This document shows, piece after piece, positions 26,347-34,978 of a stretch of 64,000 nt of DNA. The translations under genes were made by a program, and so were the position numbers. Numbering within the stretch: position 1 is the first letter of the stretch; each line of letters starts with the position of its first letter. The stretch spans positions 145,894-209,893 of the forward strand of contig NZ_JOEY01000010.1 of the NCBI RefSeq assembly GCF_000718165.1. The letters are read 5' to 3'. The notes beneath the pieces are model-generated. The model ran no database searches, was not told the DNA's origin, and was given only the letters and a program-made list of their open reading frames with translations. The stretch comes from Streptomyces fulvoviolaceus. GTDB taxonomy: Bacteria > Actinomycetota > Actinomycetes > Streptomycetales > Streptomycetaceae.

Positions 26347-26824
26347 GTACTTTGCTCCGCCTTCCAAGACTCGCTCCGTCTGTGATCCCCCGCGCGGCAG
26401 GAGCCGATCCTGCCAGGAGTGATCTCCATGCGGGGAGGGGTTCGAACATCGCCAAGGGGGCCCTTGACCTTGCGAGATCAAACGATCCCGCCACCAGCCC
26501 GTCGCCACGAGGGATCGCACTCCCCGACCGGAGGTGGAGCCCGCTCCACCAGAGGGCGCGGGCCACGCACGCCGGTGCCCACGTGGACCGGGTGACCGGT
26601 ACGACCATGCGAGATCAGCGGATCACCGACGGCATGCTCCAGGCCGCGGCGGAAGGCGTCGCCGACCCCGCCGATCTGTCGGAGCCCGGTGCCGGAGGTG
26701 GAGAAGAGGAGGCGGCGTCGACCTGCCCAGGCGCTCCGCCGCTTCCCCGCCGGCACGGCCCCACCACCCGAAGGCCGCTGACCGGAGTACGGGTGGCCGC
26801 GACGGGGACGGGAGCGGTGAATCC
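26347..26824. other. Gap upstream of the lipid kinase, no supported gene
   Basis: It contains the lipid kinase promoter region. A plus-strand frame near 26608 reads MRDQRITDGMLQAAAEGVAD, but nothing around it supports a gene. The peptidase terminator follows at 26825. Confidence 0.4.
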
Positions 26825-26855
26825 GGACGGCCCGGGTGCGGGACCCGGGCCGTCC
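26825..26855. terminator. Terminator of the S53 peptidase gene
   Basis: A 13-bp perfect stem (GGACGGCCCGGGT and complement) with a 5-base loop, just beyond the peptidase stop codon. Confidence 0.85.
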
Positions 26856-26872
26856 GTGTGGTGTCGGGGGAG

Positions 26873-28243
26873 TCAGCCGTGGCGGCTCGCCCGCGCGAGA
26901 GCCGGGACGAAGCGGAGGGCGTCCACGGTGCCGACGCCGGTGGCGAGGTCGTAGCCCTTGACCGCCTTGTAGCCGGCCACGCCCTCATAGCTGTTGTCGG
27001 TACCGTCGTTGACGTCCACGACGCCCTTGGCGTGGCGGGCGTAGAGGTCGTACAGGGACTTCTGGATGTTGCCCACCCGGTGGCCGGCCGCCTGGTCGGC
27101 GAGCGCGACGATGCCCGCGAAGAGCGGGGTGGCCTCGCTGGTGCCGCCGCTGACGTCCCAGCCCGTTGCGGTCGGGTCGTAGCTGGAGTAGATCCAGGCG
27201 CCGCCGTCGACCGCGGCGGACATCGAGATGTCCGGGGTGCCGCGATGGGTGCCGACGATGCTCTTCACGCCGTTCTGGAAGGCCGGGCGGGTGAAGACGT
27301 GGGACTGGCCGCCGCCACCGGAGCCGTAGTCGTTGTAGACGCTGTCCGGTTTGACGCGGTCGCCCTTGTCGTTCAGGTGGAGCTGGGTGCCGCCGACCGA
27401 GGTGACCAGCGGATCCGAGGAGGGCCAGGAGTTGACGCGCTTCTTGTAGTACGTCTTGCCGTCCGCCTTGAGGTCGGTCGCGCCGCCGTCACCGGAGGCG
27501 GCCAGCACGGTCACATGCTTGCGGTTCGCGTCCTGGAAGGCGTACCGCAGGTTCTTGATGCTGGAGAAGTCGCCCTTGCCGAAACCGGGGAAGGTGTTCT
27601 CGGTGGCACCGAAGCTCTGGCTGATGACGTCGCCGACGCCGTGGTCGATCATGTACTTCTCGGCGTCCATCATCTCCGGCAGACCGGTGGTGCCCTCGGT
27701 CTCGGAGACCGCCGTCTCCACCACGACTATCTTGGCGTCGGGCGCCACCGCGTGTGCCATCTGGACGTCCAGGGTGGTCTCGCCCGCCCAGCCGGTCATG
27801 TCGGAGTTCTTGGGGTCGAAGGCGGGGACGTGCCCCCACTTGACCACCTTCACCTTGGTGCTGGGCAGACCGAACTGCTTGCTGTAGACGTCGAGATCGT
27901 GCTGGACGGTCGGCGAGCCGTACGAGTCGACGATGACGATGGTGCGTCCCTTGCCCGTGACACCCTTGCGGTAGAGGGCGTTCAGGTTGTACGCGGTGCG
28001 GTACTGGAGCGGGCTGTAGCAGTTGACCTGCCACTTGGCCTGGCACTGCGCGCTGGAGAGCGGGCTGCTCACGTCGTGGACCAGGGTGTGCCCGACGACG
28101 GCCGGTACCGCCTTGGTGTGCGGTACGGCGGCAGGCGCGGTGGCGCCGAGGCCGGCCGGGGCGGCGGTCGCCAGCGCGGCGACCGCGAGGGCGGCGACGG
28201 ACGTGGCAGCCGCGACGCCCCGCCCGCTACGGGCTATGTGCAT
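26873..28243 (-). CDS. Secreted S53 (sedolisin) serine peptidase
   Basis: 456 residues from ATG 28243 with GGGGG 5 bases upstream. A signal peptide and short pro-region lead into a sedolisin catalytic domain. Visible are the Glu/Asp pair in GETTLDVQMAH (about residues 154-158), the oxyanion Asp in ASGDGG, and the nucleophile in GGTSEATP near residue 366. The C-terminal DLATGVGTVD belongs to the calcium site. It is an exported endopeptidase, usually active at acid pH. The pro-domain is much shorter than in classical sedolisins, as in other Streptomyces homologues. Four direct repeats lie just upstream of the start. Confidence 0.92.
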   Translation of the reverse strand: MHIARSGRGVAAATSVAALAVAALATAAPAGLGATAPAAVPHTKAVPAVVGHTLVHDVSSPLSSAQCQAKWQVNCYSPLQYRTAYNLNALYRKGVTGKGRTIVIVDSYGSPTVQHDLDVYSKQFGLPSTKVKVVKWGHVPAFDPKNSDMTGWAGETTLDVQMAHAVAPDAKIVVVETAVSETEGTTGLPEMMDAEKYMIDHGVGDVISQSFGATENTFPGFGKGDFSSIKNLRYAFQDANRKHVTVLAASGDGGATDLKADGKTYYKKRVNSWPSSDPLVTSVGGTQLHLNDKGDRVKPDSVYNDYGSGGGGQSHVFTRPAFQNGVKSIVGTHRGTPDISMSAAVDGGAWIYSSYDPTATGWDVSGGTSEATPLFAGIVALADQAAGHRVGNIQKSLYDLYARHAKGVVDVNDGTDNSYEGVAGYKAVKGYDLATGVGTVDALRFVPALARASRHG

Positions 28244-28269
28244 GAATCCCCCTGTGGTTCGGAATCTCA

Positions 28270-28321
28270 CGAAGTGGTCTCGGTCCTACGAAGTGATCTC
28301 GAAGTGATCTCGAAGTGGTCT
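28270..28321. repeat. Four CGAAGTGRTCT direct repeats before the S53 peptidase
   Basis: Copies begin at 28270, 28289, 28300 and 28311, three of them in strict 11-bp register, 27-78 bases upstream of the peptidase start. One helical turn per unit on one DNA face fits cooperative regulator binding. Confidence 0.85.
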
Positions 28322-28411
28322 TCGCGCATCCCATCGAGCGCTTCATGCACAGAACAAGGGCGTTGAACGGACGATGCCGAACCCTTTACCCCGCGATGGG
28401 CAGCTCCCCTA

Positions 28412-28433
28412 CGGGAGCGCGATCGCGCTCCCG
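28412..28433. terminator. Perfect 22-bp palindrome CGGGAGCGCGA/TCGCGCTCCCG
   Basis: It can form a 9-bp stem with a GATC loop and lies about 70 bases beyond the stop of the leftward secreted-protein gene at 28505. A terminator is likely; a dimeric regulator site is the alternative. Confidence 0.65.
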
Positions 28434-28504
28434 GCCCTGCGGCTCGCCCTGTGCCGTGCACGCGGACGGCTTCCGGCTCTCGTGGGGAGTACGCCCGTCG
28501 GGGT

Positions 28505-29017
28505 TCAGTCGAAGAGGGCCACCCTCGGGGCCACCGTGCCCTTGGCCTGCGGGTTGACGACGGTCAGCCGGTAGACCTGGGTGAGGGTCTCGCCCGCGCG
28601 CAACGTGCGCTGCGCGGCCGGGAGGTCGGTGAACAGCGTGCCGGTCTGGGTGCCGACCTGTACGGCCTCCCAGCAGCCGTGCGCGGTGCGCCGCTCCAGC
28701 TTGATGTCCGCCGGGGTGAGGAACGGCCCGGCGTCAGCGGACTCCACCAGGAGCTGGGGAGCAACGGTCCGGTCCGCCGACGAGTCGTTGCGGTAGGTGA
28801 CCGTGACCTCGTGCTGCTCGCCGTCGGTCGGGAGGGGGCTCGTGGGCAGATCCACGAAGGCGGTGGGTGTCGCGGGCGCCTGTTCCCGCGCAGCCGTGGA
28901 TGTTCCGGCGACAGCCTGCCGCGCGGACGCGATGGCGGGTCCCGCCGTGGCCAGGCCGGAGAGCGCCACGACAAGGATCACTGAGGCAAGCCTGAGACGA
29001 CTGTTCTTCAAGGACAT
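28505..29017 (-). CDS. Secreted protein of unknown function
   Basis: 170 residues with a signal peptide (SVILVVALSGLATAGPAIASA). The mature part has a beta-sandwich character (QHEVTVTYRNDSSADRTVAPQ, LERRTAHGCWEAVQVGTQTG, LRAGETLTQVYRLTV), like small extracellular Ig-like or peptide-binding domains in Streptomyces. No catalytic motif is seen. AGGA precedes the ATG at 29017. The next gene downstream is the S53 peptidase, 260 bases away on the same strand, but a palindrome separates them. Confidence 0.7.
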   Translation of the reverse strand: MSLKNSRLRLASVILVVALSGLATAGPAIASARQAVAGTSTAAREQAPATPTAFVDLPTSPLPTDGEQHEVTVTYRNDSSADRTVAPQLLVESADAGPFLTPADIKLERRTAHGCWEAVQVGTQTGTLFTDLPAAQRTLRAGETLTQVYRLTVVNPQAKGTVAPRVALFD

Positions 29018-29451
29018 GTTCGCTGATCCTTCGAATTCGCGCGGGTGAACTGACCTGCCCGGCAGGGTTGTTGGCCACGGACGTTCTGAACGTTACGCAG
29101 CGCAGCCTAGGCGCCGGACGGCGCCCGGCGGATCGGCCTAATGGCCGAGGCAGGTGCGTGGACTTCTGGCCGAACGGCGGAGGAAGGCGGGTTCGGCTTC
29201 TGAGTGAAGGAGCGAGGCGGACAACGCGTGACGCCTCGCTGTGCGACCGGGTGCAGAAGTGAAGATCGTGGGTGACCATGGCCGGTTCTGGCCACCGCAG
29301 CGCAGGGCCGTACTCGCCGGGGCTCTGCTGGTCTCCGCGGCCCTGACCACCGGCCGTTCATCGAAGTCGGCCCCTGGTTCCCTGGCGGCTCCTCGGCTGC
29401 CCGCCGCGGCTTCGAAGTGGCTGTGTCAGTGCCTCCCCTTACGGTGTGCTC
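29018..29451. other. 434-base gap, no supported gene
   Basis: It lies between divergent genes and should hold both promoters. A short plus frame from a GTG near 29261 has a signal-like hydrophobic run (AVLAGALLVSAAL) but no recognisable remainder; it could be a truncated secreted protein. Confidence 0.4.
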
Positions 29452-30312
29452 ATGACTCCTGAGATGTGGGACCGGTTAAGTCCCTTCCGTGACAAGGCGA
29501 TTGCGCGGGGCATACCGGCCGACGACGCGGAGCGATGGCTGGCCACCGCCCGCCCCTGTGCGACGCTGACGCGGGGCGGGGACGGGCCGGTCGTGGGCCG
29601 ATTCGGCGGTCCGCTCCTGCTTCCGGCCGATACTCCGGACCCCGCTCACCCCTTCGTCGCCTCCATCGACCTCGCGGCCCTGCCCGCCGACGCGACGGAC
29701 CTGCCTCTGCCTCCCGACGGTCAGCTGCTGCTCTTTGCCTTCCCCGAGACCGAAGGCGATGACGAGACCATGGGCAGCGTGGTGTACGTCCCCGTCGGCA
29801 CGGCCGTGGCCGAACGGGACAGGCACGCTTGGAACTCCTTCGACTCGGATGACTACGAGGCGATGTTCGAGGAGTTCCCGCAGGGCCCGCTGCAGGCGAC
29901 GGCCAATGTGTCGCTGCCCCACCACAAGTCGGTCATTCAGCCCGGCATGCCGTGGGGCGGGCCGCATCCCGGGCATCCCCGCTGCGAGGAACTCGTCGCG
30001 GTCTGGGAGAGCACCCGTGCGGACATCGCCCCCGAGGGGCCGCTACAGATCGGGGGATACGCCGATGAGGAGGCCATCGACACCGACCCGGTCGCCCACG
30101 CCGTACACAGCGCGGTGAAAGCCGTGGAAGCAGGCTGGGGGGACGGACCGGTTTCGGGTGACGTCTCGGACTGGGTGCTCCTGGCCGACTGGGTGGCCGG
30201 CATCGACGTGCAGGGCTGGGAGAGCGCCACCGTCCACTGGGTGATCCAGCGCGAGGACCTGGCCGCGCGGCGCTTCGACCGCACGTTCACCAGCGTCTAC
30301 TGGAACCCCTGA
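29452..30312 (+). CDS. DUF1963 (YwqG-like) protein
   Basis: 286-residue cytoplasmic protein. The motif FGGPLLLPAD near residue 50 and the following FVASIDLAALP and GQLLLFAFPE are typical of DUF1963, as is the HPRCEELVAVWES region and the C-terminal WVLLADWVAGI. The function of the family is unknown. ATG 29452 is used; a GTG two codons earlier is possible. The ribosome site is weak. It stands alone, followed by a transposase remnant. Confidence 0.85.
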   Translation: MTPEMWDRLSPFRDKAIARGIPADDAERWLATARPCATLTRGGDGPVVGRFGGPLLLPADTPDPAHPFVASIDLAALPADATDLPLPPDGQLLLFAFPETEGDDETMGSVVYVPVGTAVAERDRHAWNSFDSDDYEAMFEEFPQGPLQATANVSLPHHKSVIQPGMPWGGPHPGHPRCEELVAVWESTRADIAPEGPLQIGGYADEEAIDTDPVAHAVHSAVKAVEAGWGDGPVSGDVSDWVLLADWVAGIDVQGWESATVHWVIQREDLAARRFDRTFTSVYWNP

Positions 30313-30328
30313 CCCGTTCCCGGGGCGT

Positions 30329-30436
30329 TTCGTGGTGAGCGACGCGATCGCCTTGGAGTTCGAGACCAGTTCGCAGTGGATCCATCTGCCGGAGCGGTAC
30401 GACAGTTGGCGAGGCGTCTACAACCGGCTGCTTCTT
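30329..30436 (+). pseudogene. Remnant of an IS5-family transposase
   Basis: About 35 codons read ALEFETSSQWIHLPERYDSWRGVYNRLL, which matches the N-terminal helix-turn-helix-like segment of IS5-type transposases (usually EFxTGxQWxxLPExYGxWRGVYNRL). The frame then runs into a GGTGCG microsatellite, and no DDE core follows. It is a short internal fragment without inverted repeats and marks an old insertion. Confidence 0.6.
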
Positions 30437-30465
30437 GGTGCGGGTGCGGGTGCGGGTGCGGGTGC
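30437..30465. repeat. GGTGCG microsatellite
   Basis: Almost five tandem six-base units directly abutting the transposase fragment. Confidence 0.9.
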
Positions 30466-30800
30466 CGAGGGCCCTGGCTACGTCTGCGACCAGCTGATCG
30501 GCCAGGTCGATCACGACTTCGGGCCGTGCGTCCGCGGGGTCGCCACACCCCATCCGGGTACTGCCCGACGATCTGCTGGCCTCGGTTTCCTCACTCCCTG
30601 TTGCCCCTGACACCCGTTCCCCGCAGTCCTCGCATCCCATTCGCCCGTTCCAGGGTGACTGTGTTCTCGCTGGTCAGAGTGTATTTCGGCGTTCCAGCGT
30701 CCCCAATACCCCGCTGGGCGTGGCGGTCGGGACGGATCACCTCACAAGCTTCGGTCATCCAGTCACCACCGCCACCCGAACGCCGAAGGGGCACATCAAC
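30466..30800. other. Gap upstream of the DUF4232 lipoprotein
   Basis: No supported gene. A minus-strand frame contains VVIDLADQLVADVARALG, which looks protein-like but has no start, partner or length. Probably decayed mobile-element sequence plus the lipoprotein promoter. Confidence 0.4.
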
Positions 30801-31520
30801 ATGTCCAAGTTCCGCACCTCCCGCGCCCGTCTCGTCGCCGCCACCGCGACCACCGTCCTCGCCGCGCTCTCCCTGACCGCGTGCAACGACGGAACGGGCG
30901 CCAACGACGAGGGTGCGGCGGCGACCACCTCCACGAGCCCGTCGTCCGACGCGACCTCCTCCTCGGGCGCGAACTCCAACTCCACTGGTTCCACGGGCTC
31001 CTCCGGCGGCAAGTCCACCGCCGGGTCCACCACCGCCGGTTCGAAGCCCGCCGCCGGCGCCCCCGCGTCGAAGGCGCCCGGCTCGTCGAGCAAGCCGGTC
31101 ACCTGTGAGGGGTCCAACACCAAGACGGTGGCGGCCCCGCTGAACCGCCCCGTGAACCACATGCTGCTCACGGTGACCAACACCGGCAGCAAGTCCTGCT
31201 TCCTGTACGGCTACCCGACCGTCCAGTTCACTGACGCCCAGTCGGTGCCGCCGGTCATCGAGGACTCGCAGCCGCAGGCGGTCGTCACGCTCGAGCCGGG
31301 CCAGTCCGGGTACGCGGCCATCAGCCTGTCCGCCACCGACGGCAGCAGCGAGAGCGGCTACACCGCGAAGTCCCTGACCGTCTACTTCTACGGTCGCTCC
31401 ATGAGCGGGAACGTCGGCGTCGCCGCCCACCCGTCGCTGCCCGCGAAGGGCGTCTACATCGACGACTCGATCAAGGTCACGTACTGGCAGCAGTCGATGG
31501 ACGACGCCATCAACTGGTGA
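30801..31520 (+). CDS. DUF4232 lipoprotein
   Basis: 239 residues from ATG 30801, with GGGG about 9 bases upstream. The signal peptide ends in the lipobox LSLTAC, then a long Ser/Thr/Gly/Ala linker spans about residues 30-95, then a C-terminal DUF4232 beta domain (PVTCEGSNTKTV, NHMLLTVTNTGSKSCFLYGYP, LEPGQSGYAAISLS). It should be anchored on the outer face of the membrane with the domain held away by the linker. The role is unknown. It is monocistronic. Confidence 0.88.
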   Translation: MSKFRTSRARLVAATATTVLAALSLTACNDGTGANDEGAAATTSTSPSSDATSSSGANSNSTGSTGSSGGKSTAGSTTAGSKPAAGAPASKAPGSSSKPVTCEGSNTKTVAAPLNRPVNHMLLTVTNTGSKSCFLYGYPTVQFTDAQSVPPVIEDSQPQAVVTLEPGQSGYAAISLSATDGSSESGYTAKSLTVYFYGRSMSGNVGVAAHPSLPAKGVYIDDSIKVTYWQQSMDDAINW

Positions 31521-31885
31521 CCCGAGCGCGCGCTCGACGAACAGCAGCACCCGCAGGATCTCCCGCTTCGTAACTGCCTACTTCGGCGCGGCCTTCCAGG
31601 TCATCGTCATCGTCATGGGCGGCACGGGCGGCACGGGCGGCACGGGCCGCCCGGCGAAGGAGGCGGGGGCCCTCCGCCGCGGCCACGCGGTCTGAACTCT
31701 CCCTCGGCGACAGTGAGTTGCGCACGCGTCACAGCGGGCGACGGCCAGACCCTCCGGATGTCCTGGTTCTGTCACGCGACAGCCATCACGTGGTCTCACC
31801 AGTAACCACATGCGGCACTGCGTGCTCTTCCCTGACAGCACCGGAGCGGACCACACCCCATGAACCATGAAGACAGGAGCACCTT
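31521..31885. other. 365-base gap before the SGNH lipoprotein
   Basis: It has a GAGCGCGCGCTC palindrome at 31524-31535 (a possible terminator for the DUF4232 gene) and a GGGCGGCAC triplet repeat at about 31617-31645. No supported gene. Confidence 0.5.
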
Positions 31886-32824
31886 GTGGCAACGGACACA
31901 CCCCGACGAAACGCCCTGATGGCCTGTGCAGCCCTGGTCATGGGTGCCCTCACCCTCACGGCCTGCGGCGGCAGCGCCACAGCGGACGGCTCCAGTCGGC
32001 AGTCGAAGGCCCAACTGGCCCTGACCGCCGACTCGGTCACCACGAAGACCGCTCAGGCGGGGACCGCCTCGACCACGGCGGCCGGTCTCGACTACGTCGC
32101 GATGGGCAGCTCGTTCGCCGCGGGCCCGAGCATCCCACCCGTGCAGTCCAGCAGCGGGGCCGCGGCGTGCAGCCGGTCGAACAACAATTACGCCGCCATC
32201 GTGGCCCGCGACACCGGGGCGAAGCTGACGGACGTCACCTGCAGCGGCGCCACGACGGCCAACATCCTCACCACCAACCAGGGTTCGCAGCCGCCGCAGA
32301 TCAACGCCGTGAACAGCGGGACCGACCTGGTCACGATCACCATCGGCGGCAACGACGTCAACTACCTGGGCAGCATGGTCACGTACTCCTGCCAGAACAG
32401 CGGCGGCACGAACTGTGGCACCGTGGACCGGGCCGCGATCAACACCGCCCTCGGCGTGGTGGGCCAGCGGATCGAGAACGTCGTGAACGCCGTCCACACC
32501 AGGGCCCCGCAGGCACGCGTCCTCCTGGTGAGCTACTCCACCCTCCTGCCCGACACCGGTGGTTGCACCGGTGTACCGCTCACCGCCGACCAGCGCGTGT
32601 ACGAGCGCAGCGTCGCCCTCCGCCTGTCGCAGGCGTACATCGCCGCGGCGAACGACACCGGGGCGACCCTGGTCCGCCTCGCCACCGCCAGCCACGGCCA
32701 CGACGCCTGCGCGGCCGACCCGTGGGTGGAGAAGTACAAGCCGGCCTCGGGACGGACCACATACCACCCGAACGAGGCCGGCATGAAGGCCGCGGCCTCC
32801 CTGGTGGAGTCCGCGCTGGGGTGA
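31886..32824 (+). CDS. SGNH/GDSL hydrolase, lipoprotein-anchored
   Basis: 312-residue esterase/lipase-type enzyme. The GTG start has AGGAG 7 bases upstream. The signal ends in the lipobox LTLTAC, so it is membrane-anchored, unlike the secreted paralogue at 16.3 kb. Blocks of the family are YVAMGSSFAAG (nucleophile Ser; the usual Asp of GDS is Ser), DVTCSGATTAN, TIGGNDVNYLG and YHPNEAGM (catalytic His). Disulfide-type cysteines are conserved. The loss of the GDS Asp is seen in some homologues and need not inactivate it. Its stop overlaps a following GTG frame by four bases. Confidence 0.92.
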   Translation: MATDTPRRNALMACAALVMGALTLTACGGSATADGSSRQSKAQLALTADSVTTKTAQAGTASTTAAGLDYVAMGSSFAAGPSIPPVQSSSGAAACSRSNNNYAAIVARDTGAKLTDVTCSGATTANILTTNQGSQPPQINAVNSGTDLVTITIGGNDVNYLGSMVTYSCQNSGGTNCGTVDRAAINTALGVVGQRIENVVNAVHTRAPQARVLLVSYSTLLPDTGGCTGVPLTADQRVYERSVALRLSQAYIAAANDTGATLVRLATASHGHDACAADPWVEKYKPASGRTTYHPNEAGMKAAASLVESALG

Positions 32825-33175
32825 GGTTCGCGCCGGGTACCGACACCCTGCGCCCGGGCTTCACCCGGTGCGCGAGAGAGGGCGGCACCTGCGCGGTGGC
32901 CTACGGCGCCGGAACGTACACCTACAAGACGGCGACCGGCAGCACCGCCTGCACCAGCGTCTCCGTCGGCGGCGCCCCGGCGGCCAACATCATGAAGTCC
33001 TTCTCCGTCGCGCCCGTCGGCAACCCGGCCGGCAGCTGGGCCAAATGCACTTCCCAGAACGGCACTTGTCCGACCGTCGAGGGACAGCCCGTGGTGTACG
33101 GCGCCTACGGCGCGGTCAGCACCATCACCGGGAGCGTCGGTACCGCAACAAGACGTCATCGAATATGGGTCAGGG
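32821..33175 (+). pseudogene. Fragment of a tandem Cys-pair domain from a secreted hydrolase
   Basis: The frame from GTG 32821 (overlapping the SGNH stop as GTGA) reads FTRCAREGGTCAV, GAGTYTYKTATGSTACT and then a second unit SWAKCTSQNGTCPT with VYGAYGAV. These tandem C-x5-6-C units resemble accessory domains at the ends of Streptomyces secreted carbohydrate-active enzymes. The second unit breaks: the expected continuation (RNKTSSNMGQG) lies in another frame after about 33140, and the remaining open frame to 33300 is antisense to the next gene. No signal peptide or catalytic part is present. Confidence 0.6.
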
Positions 33176-33773
33176 CAGCGGCCGCGACCGACGCCCCTGC
33201 GGGGCACGTGCCCTCCTGCGAGACCCCGGCGTCAGGAATGGTCGTGGTGCCGATCAAGCGATTGACGTCGTGTACTGCGACGAAGATGAAGCAGATCCCC
33301 TGAAATTCGGCCTGGATGGCCTTGTGCTGCCCCACCGGCACCTGCGTGACGCGCCCGTTCTTGGTCATGGTCTTCGCGTAGGACAGTGGCAGATCCAGTG
33401 CGAGGCTGACGTTCTGGCCTGCCAACTTCCAGTGGCACATCGGTTCGTGCTTGCCGGACTCCTGTTTCCCCCGGCCGCTGATTCCGAGGGCGGCGAGGTC
33501 GTGTCCATCGAGGGCGTCGCACGGCCGCGACGCCAGCTGCGTCTGGGTGTACTTGCTGGTCTGTGCTCCGGCGGAGGCGGAGGCGGAGGCGGAGGGGGAG
33601 GGGGAGGACGAGGCGGAGGCGGAGGATGTCGGATGGGGGGACGATGGCCGCGGCGCGCCCTGCCCGCTCGAACACCCGGCGCTGAGCAGGCTCACCGCAA
33701 GTACGAGCACAAGTCCGACTGTTCGGCGGGAGTACCCGCCCCGCGGGCGCTGATCAAGATCGAATCGCGGCAT
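33156..33773 (-). CDS. DUF3558-type lipoprotein
   Basis: 205 residues from ATG 33773. The signal peptide ends in the lipobox LLSAGC. A Ser/Pro/Ala-rich linker follows, then a domain with the DUF3558 pattern: RPCDALDGHDLAALGISG, MCHWKLAGQNVSLALDL, and a late Cys (EGTCPAG). This is an extracytoplasmic lipoprotein of unknown role, common in Streptomyces and mycobacteria. The linker is partly coded by a GAGGCG repeat at about 33570-33625. No clear ribosome site is seen. It converges with the SGNH/fragment pair. Confidence 0.8.
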   Translation of the reverse strand: MPRFDLDQRPRGGYSRRTVGLVLVLAVSLLSAGCSSGQGAPRPSSPHPTSSASASSSPSPSASASASAGAQTSKYTQTQLASRPCDALDGHDLAALGISGRGKQESGKHEPMCHWKLAGQNVSLALDLPLSYAKTMTKNGRVTQVPVGQHKAIQAEFQGICFIFVAVHDVNRLIGTTTIPDAGVSQEGTCPAGASVAAAALTHIR

Positions 33774-34497
33774 ATCGGCACGGTAGTGGCGCCGTGCCGG
33801 GACCCGTCCCGAACGCCCGCCCTTGCTGACCGGAGTTGCGGAGGGACGGGGCTCGCTCGTCACTGCGTGGGCAGGGTCCGCCCGAGGCGGGCCGGCTTCG
33901 AGCACTGCCCGCTCCGGGTCGCCCGACACACCAGGCGCCACTCGGGAGAGGCCGCGGTCCCCGGCGATCGTGATGGCTACGTGGCCGGTCTGATGCCGGT
34001 GCGACCAACTGGTCATGGTGGACACGACGGCATCCGATCGGCGGACTCGCGCCGGTCCGGCGCCACACACGATCGAGGGCTCACCGCGGTGGGCGGTCCT
34101 CGGGCATCGGTTGTGTTCCTGCTCGGATTCGGCCGGACAGAGGGCGAGGCCATGGCGCGGTAACCGGGGCCACTGGAGCGGATCGGGAACCGGTGGGTGA
34201 TCGGGGACCCGACGCGCAGGGAGGGCCTGTCGATCGTGCTCACGCGGTCCGGGAGTTGAAGGTGTCGCCGCACGAGGGCGACCCAGCCTCTGATCACCAT
34301 CAGGGCATGCGGCTCGCGGGACCGGTCCCGGATGCCCGTCCCTAGCATCGGACATCAGCTGCAGGCAGTACCCACGACCGGCCTTCATCGGAGTCGAGTG
34401 CCTCGCGTGCAACCAACGATTCGGGTCCGGTACGCGCAAGCCCGGTCTTCATTACAGATGCGGTGTGTGCTGGAGATACCTGTGAAGGGGGATGACC
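33774..34497. other. 724-base gap, no supported gene
   Basis: Open frames here have no ribosome sites or recognisable products. A 14-bp perfect palindrome CGGGACCGGTCCCG lies at 34317-34330. The region probably holds promoters for the DUF3558 gene and the rightward small-membrane-protein pair. Confidence 0.5.
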
Positions 34498-34944
34498 ATG
34501 GGGCAAGTACGCGAGGGGGCACGGTTGGCGGCTTGGACCGTCAGCGGGGTCATCGGCCTGGCGGTGTTGTACGTGATCGGGGTGTTCGCCTTCGGTGGCG
34601 CGGGGTGGATCACCGCCCCGTTCCGCGGTGAGGCGGACAAGCGCGAGAACACCGTCGGCTCGGGCGAGTTCCGTCAGACCACGTACGAGGAGTTCTTCGA
34701 TCTGTGCGAGGCCGTGCAGAACGCCGAAGGGACGATCCAGGCGCTCCAGGAGGAGCGGGAGGTCGCTTCGGAAACTCGCACGACGCAGATCGACCAGTCG
34801 ATCACCGCGCTGAAGGCCACGCGGATCGAGTCGGTCAACGACTACAACTCGAAGGCCGCCCAGGAGCACCGCGCGCCCTTCCGCGACAAGGATCTGCCGT
34901 ACCGGCTGGATGTCACCGCCGAGCACACGACGTGCACCAACTGA
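34498..34944 (+). CDS. Small single-pass membrane protein, coiled-coil
   Basis: 148 residues from ATG 34498, with AAGGGGG 6 bases upstream; ATG 34492 is too close to that site. One N-terminal membrane helix (WTVSGVIGLAVLYVIGVFAFG) is followed by FRGEADKRENT, then a helical, charged region (LCEAVQNAEGTIQALQEEREV) and a conserved end DLPYRLDVTAEHTTCTN. I do not know a function. I recall similar pairs with a following lipoprotein in Streptomyces and their phages, so a phage or plasmid origin is possible. The next gene starts 34 bases downstream. Confidence 0.75.
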   Translation: MGQVREGARLAAWTVSGVIGLAVLYVIGVFAFGGAGWITAPFRGEADKRENTVGSGEFRQTTYEEFFDLCEAVQNAEGTIQALQEEREVASETRTTQIDQSITALKATRIESVNDYNSKAAQEHRAPFRDKDLPYRLDVTAEHTTCTN

Positions 34945-34978
34945 TCCCCGTCTCATCCCGGGAAGAGGGCGGCACCGC

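Noticed and set aside
26608..26760. Short plus-strand reading RITDGMLQAAAEGVADP, slightly like a malic enzyme end
   Set aside because: The resemblance is brief, with no flanking domain, start or conserved context; not supportable.
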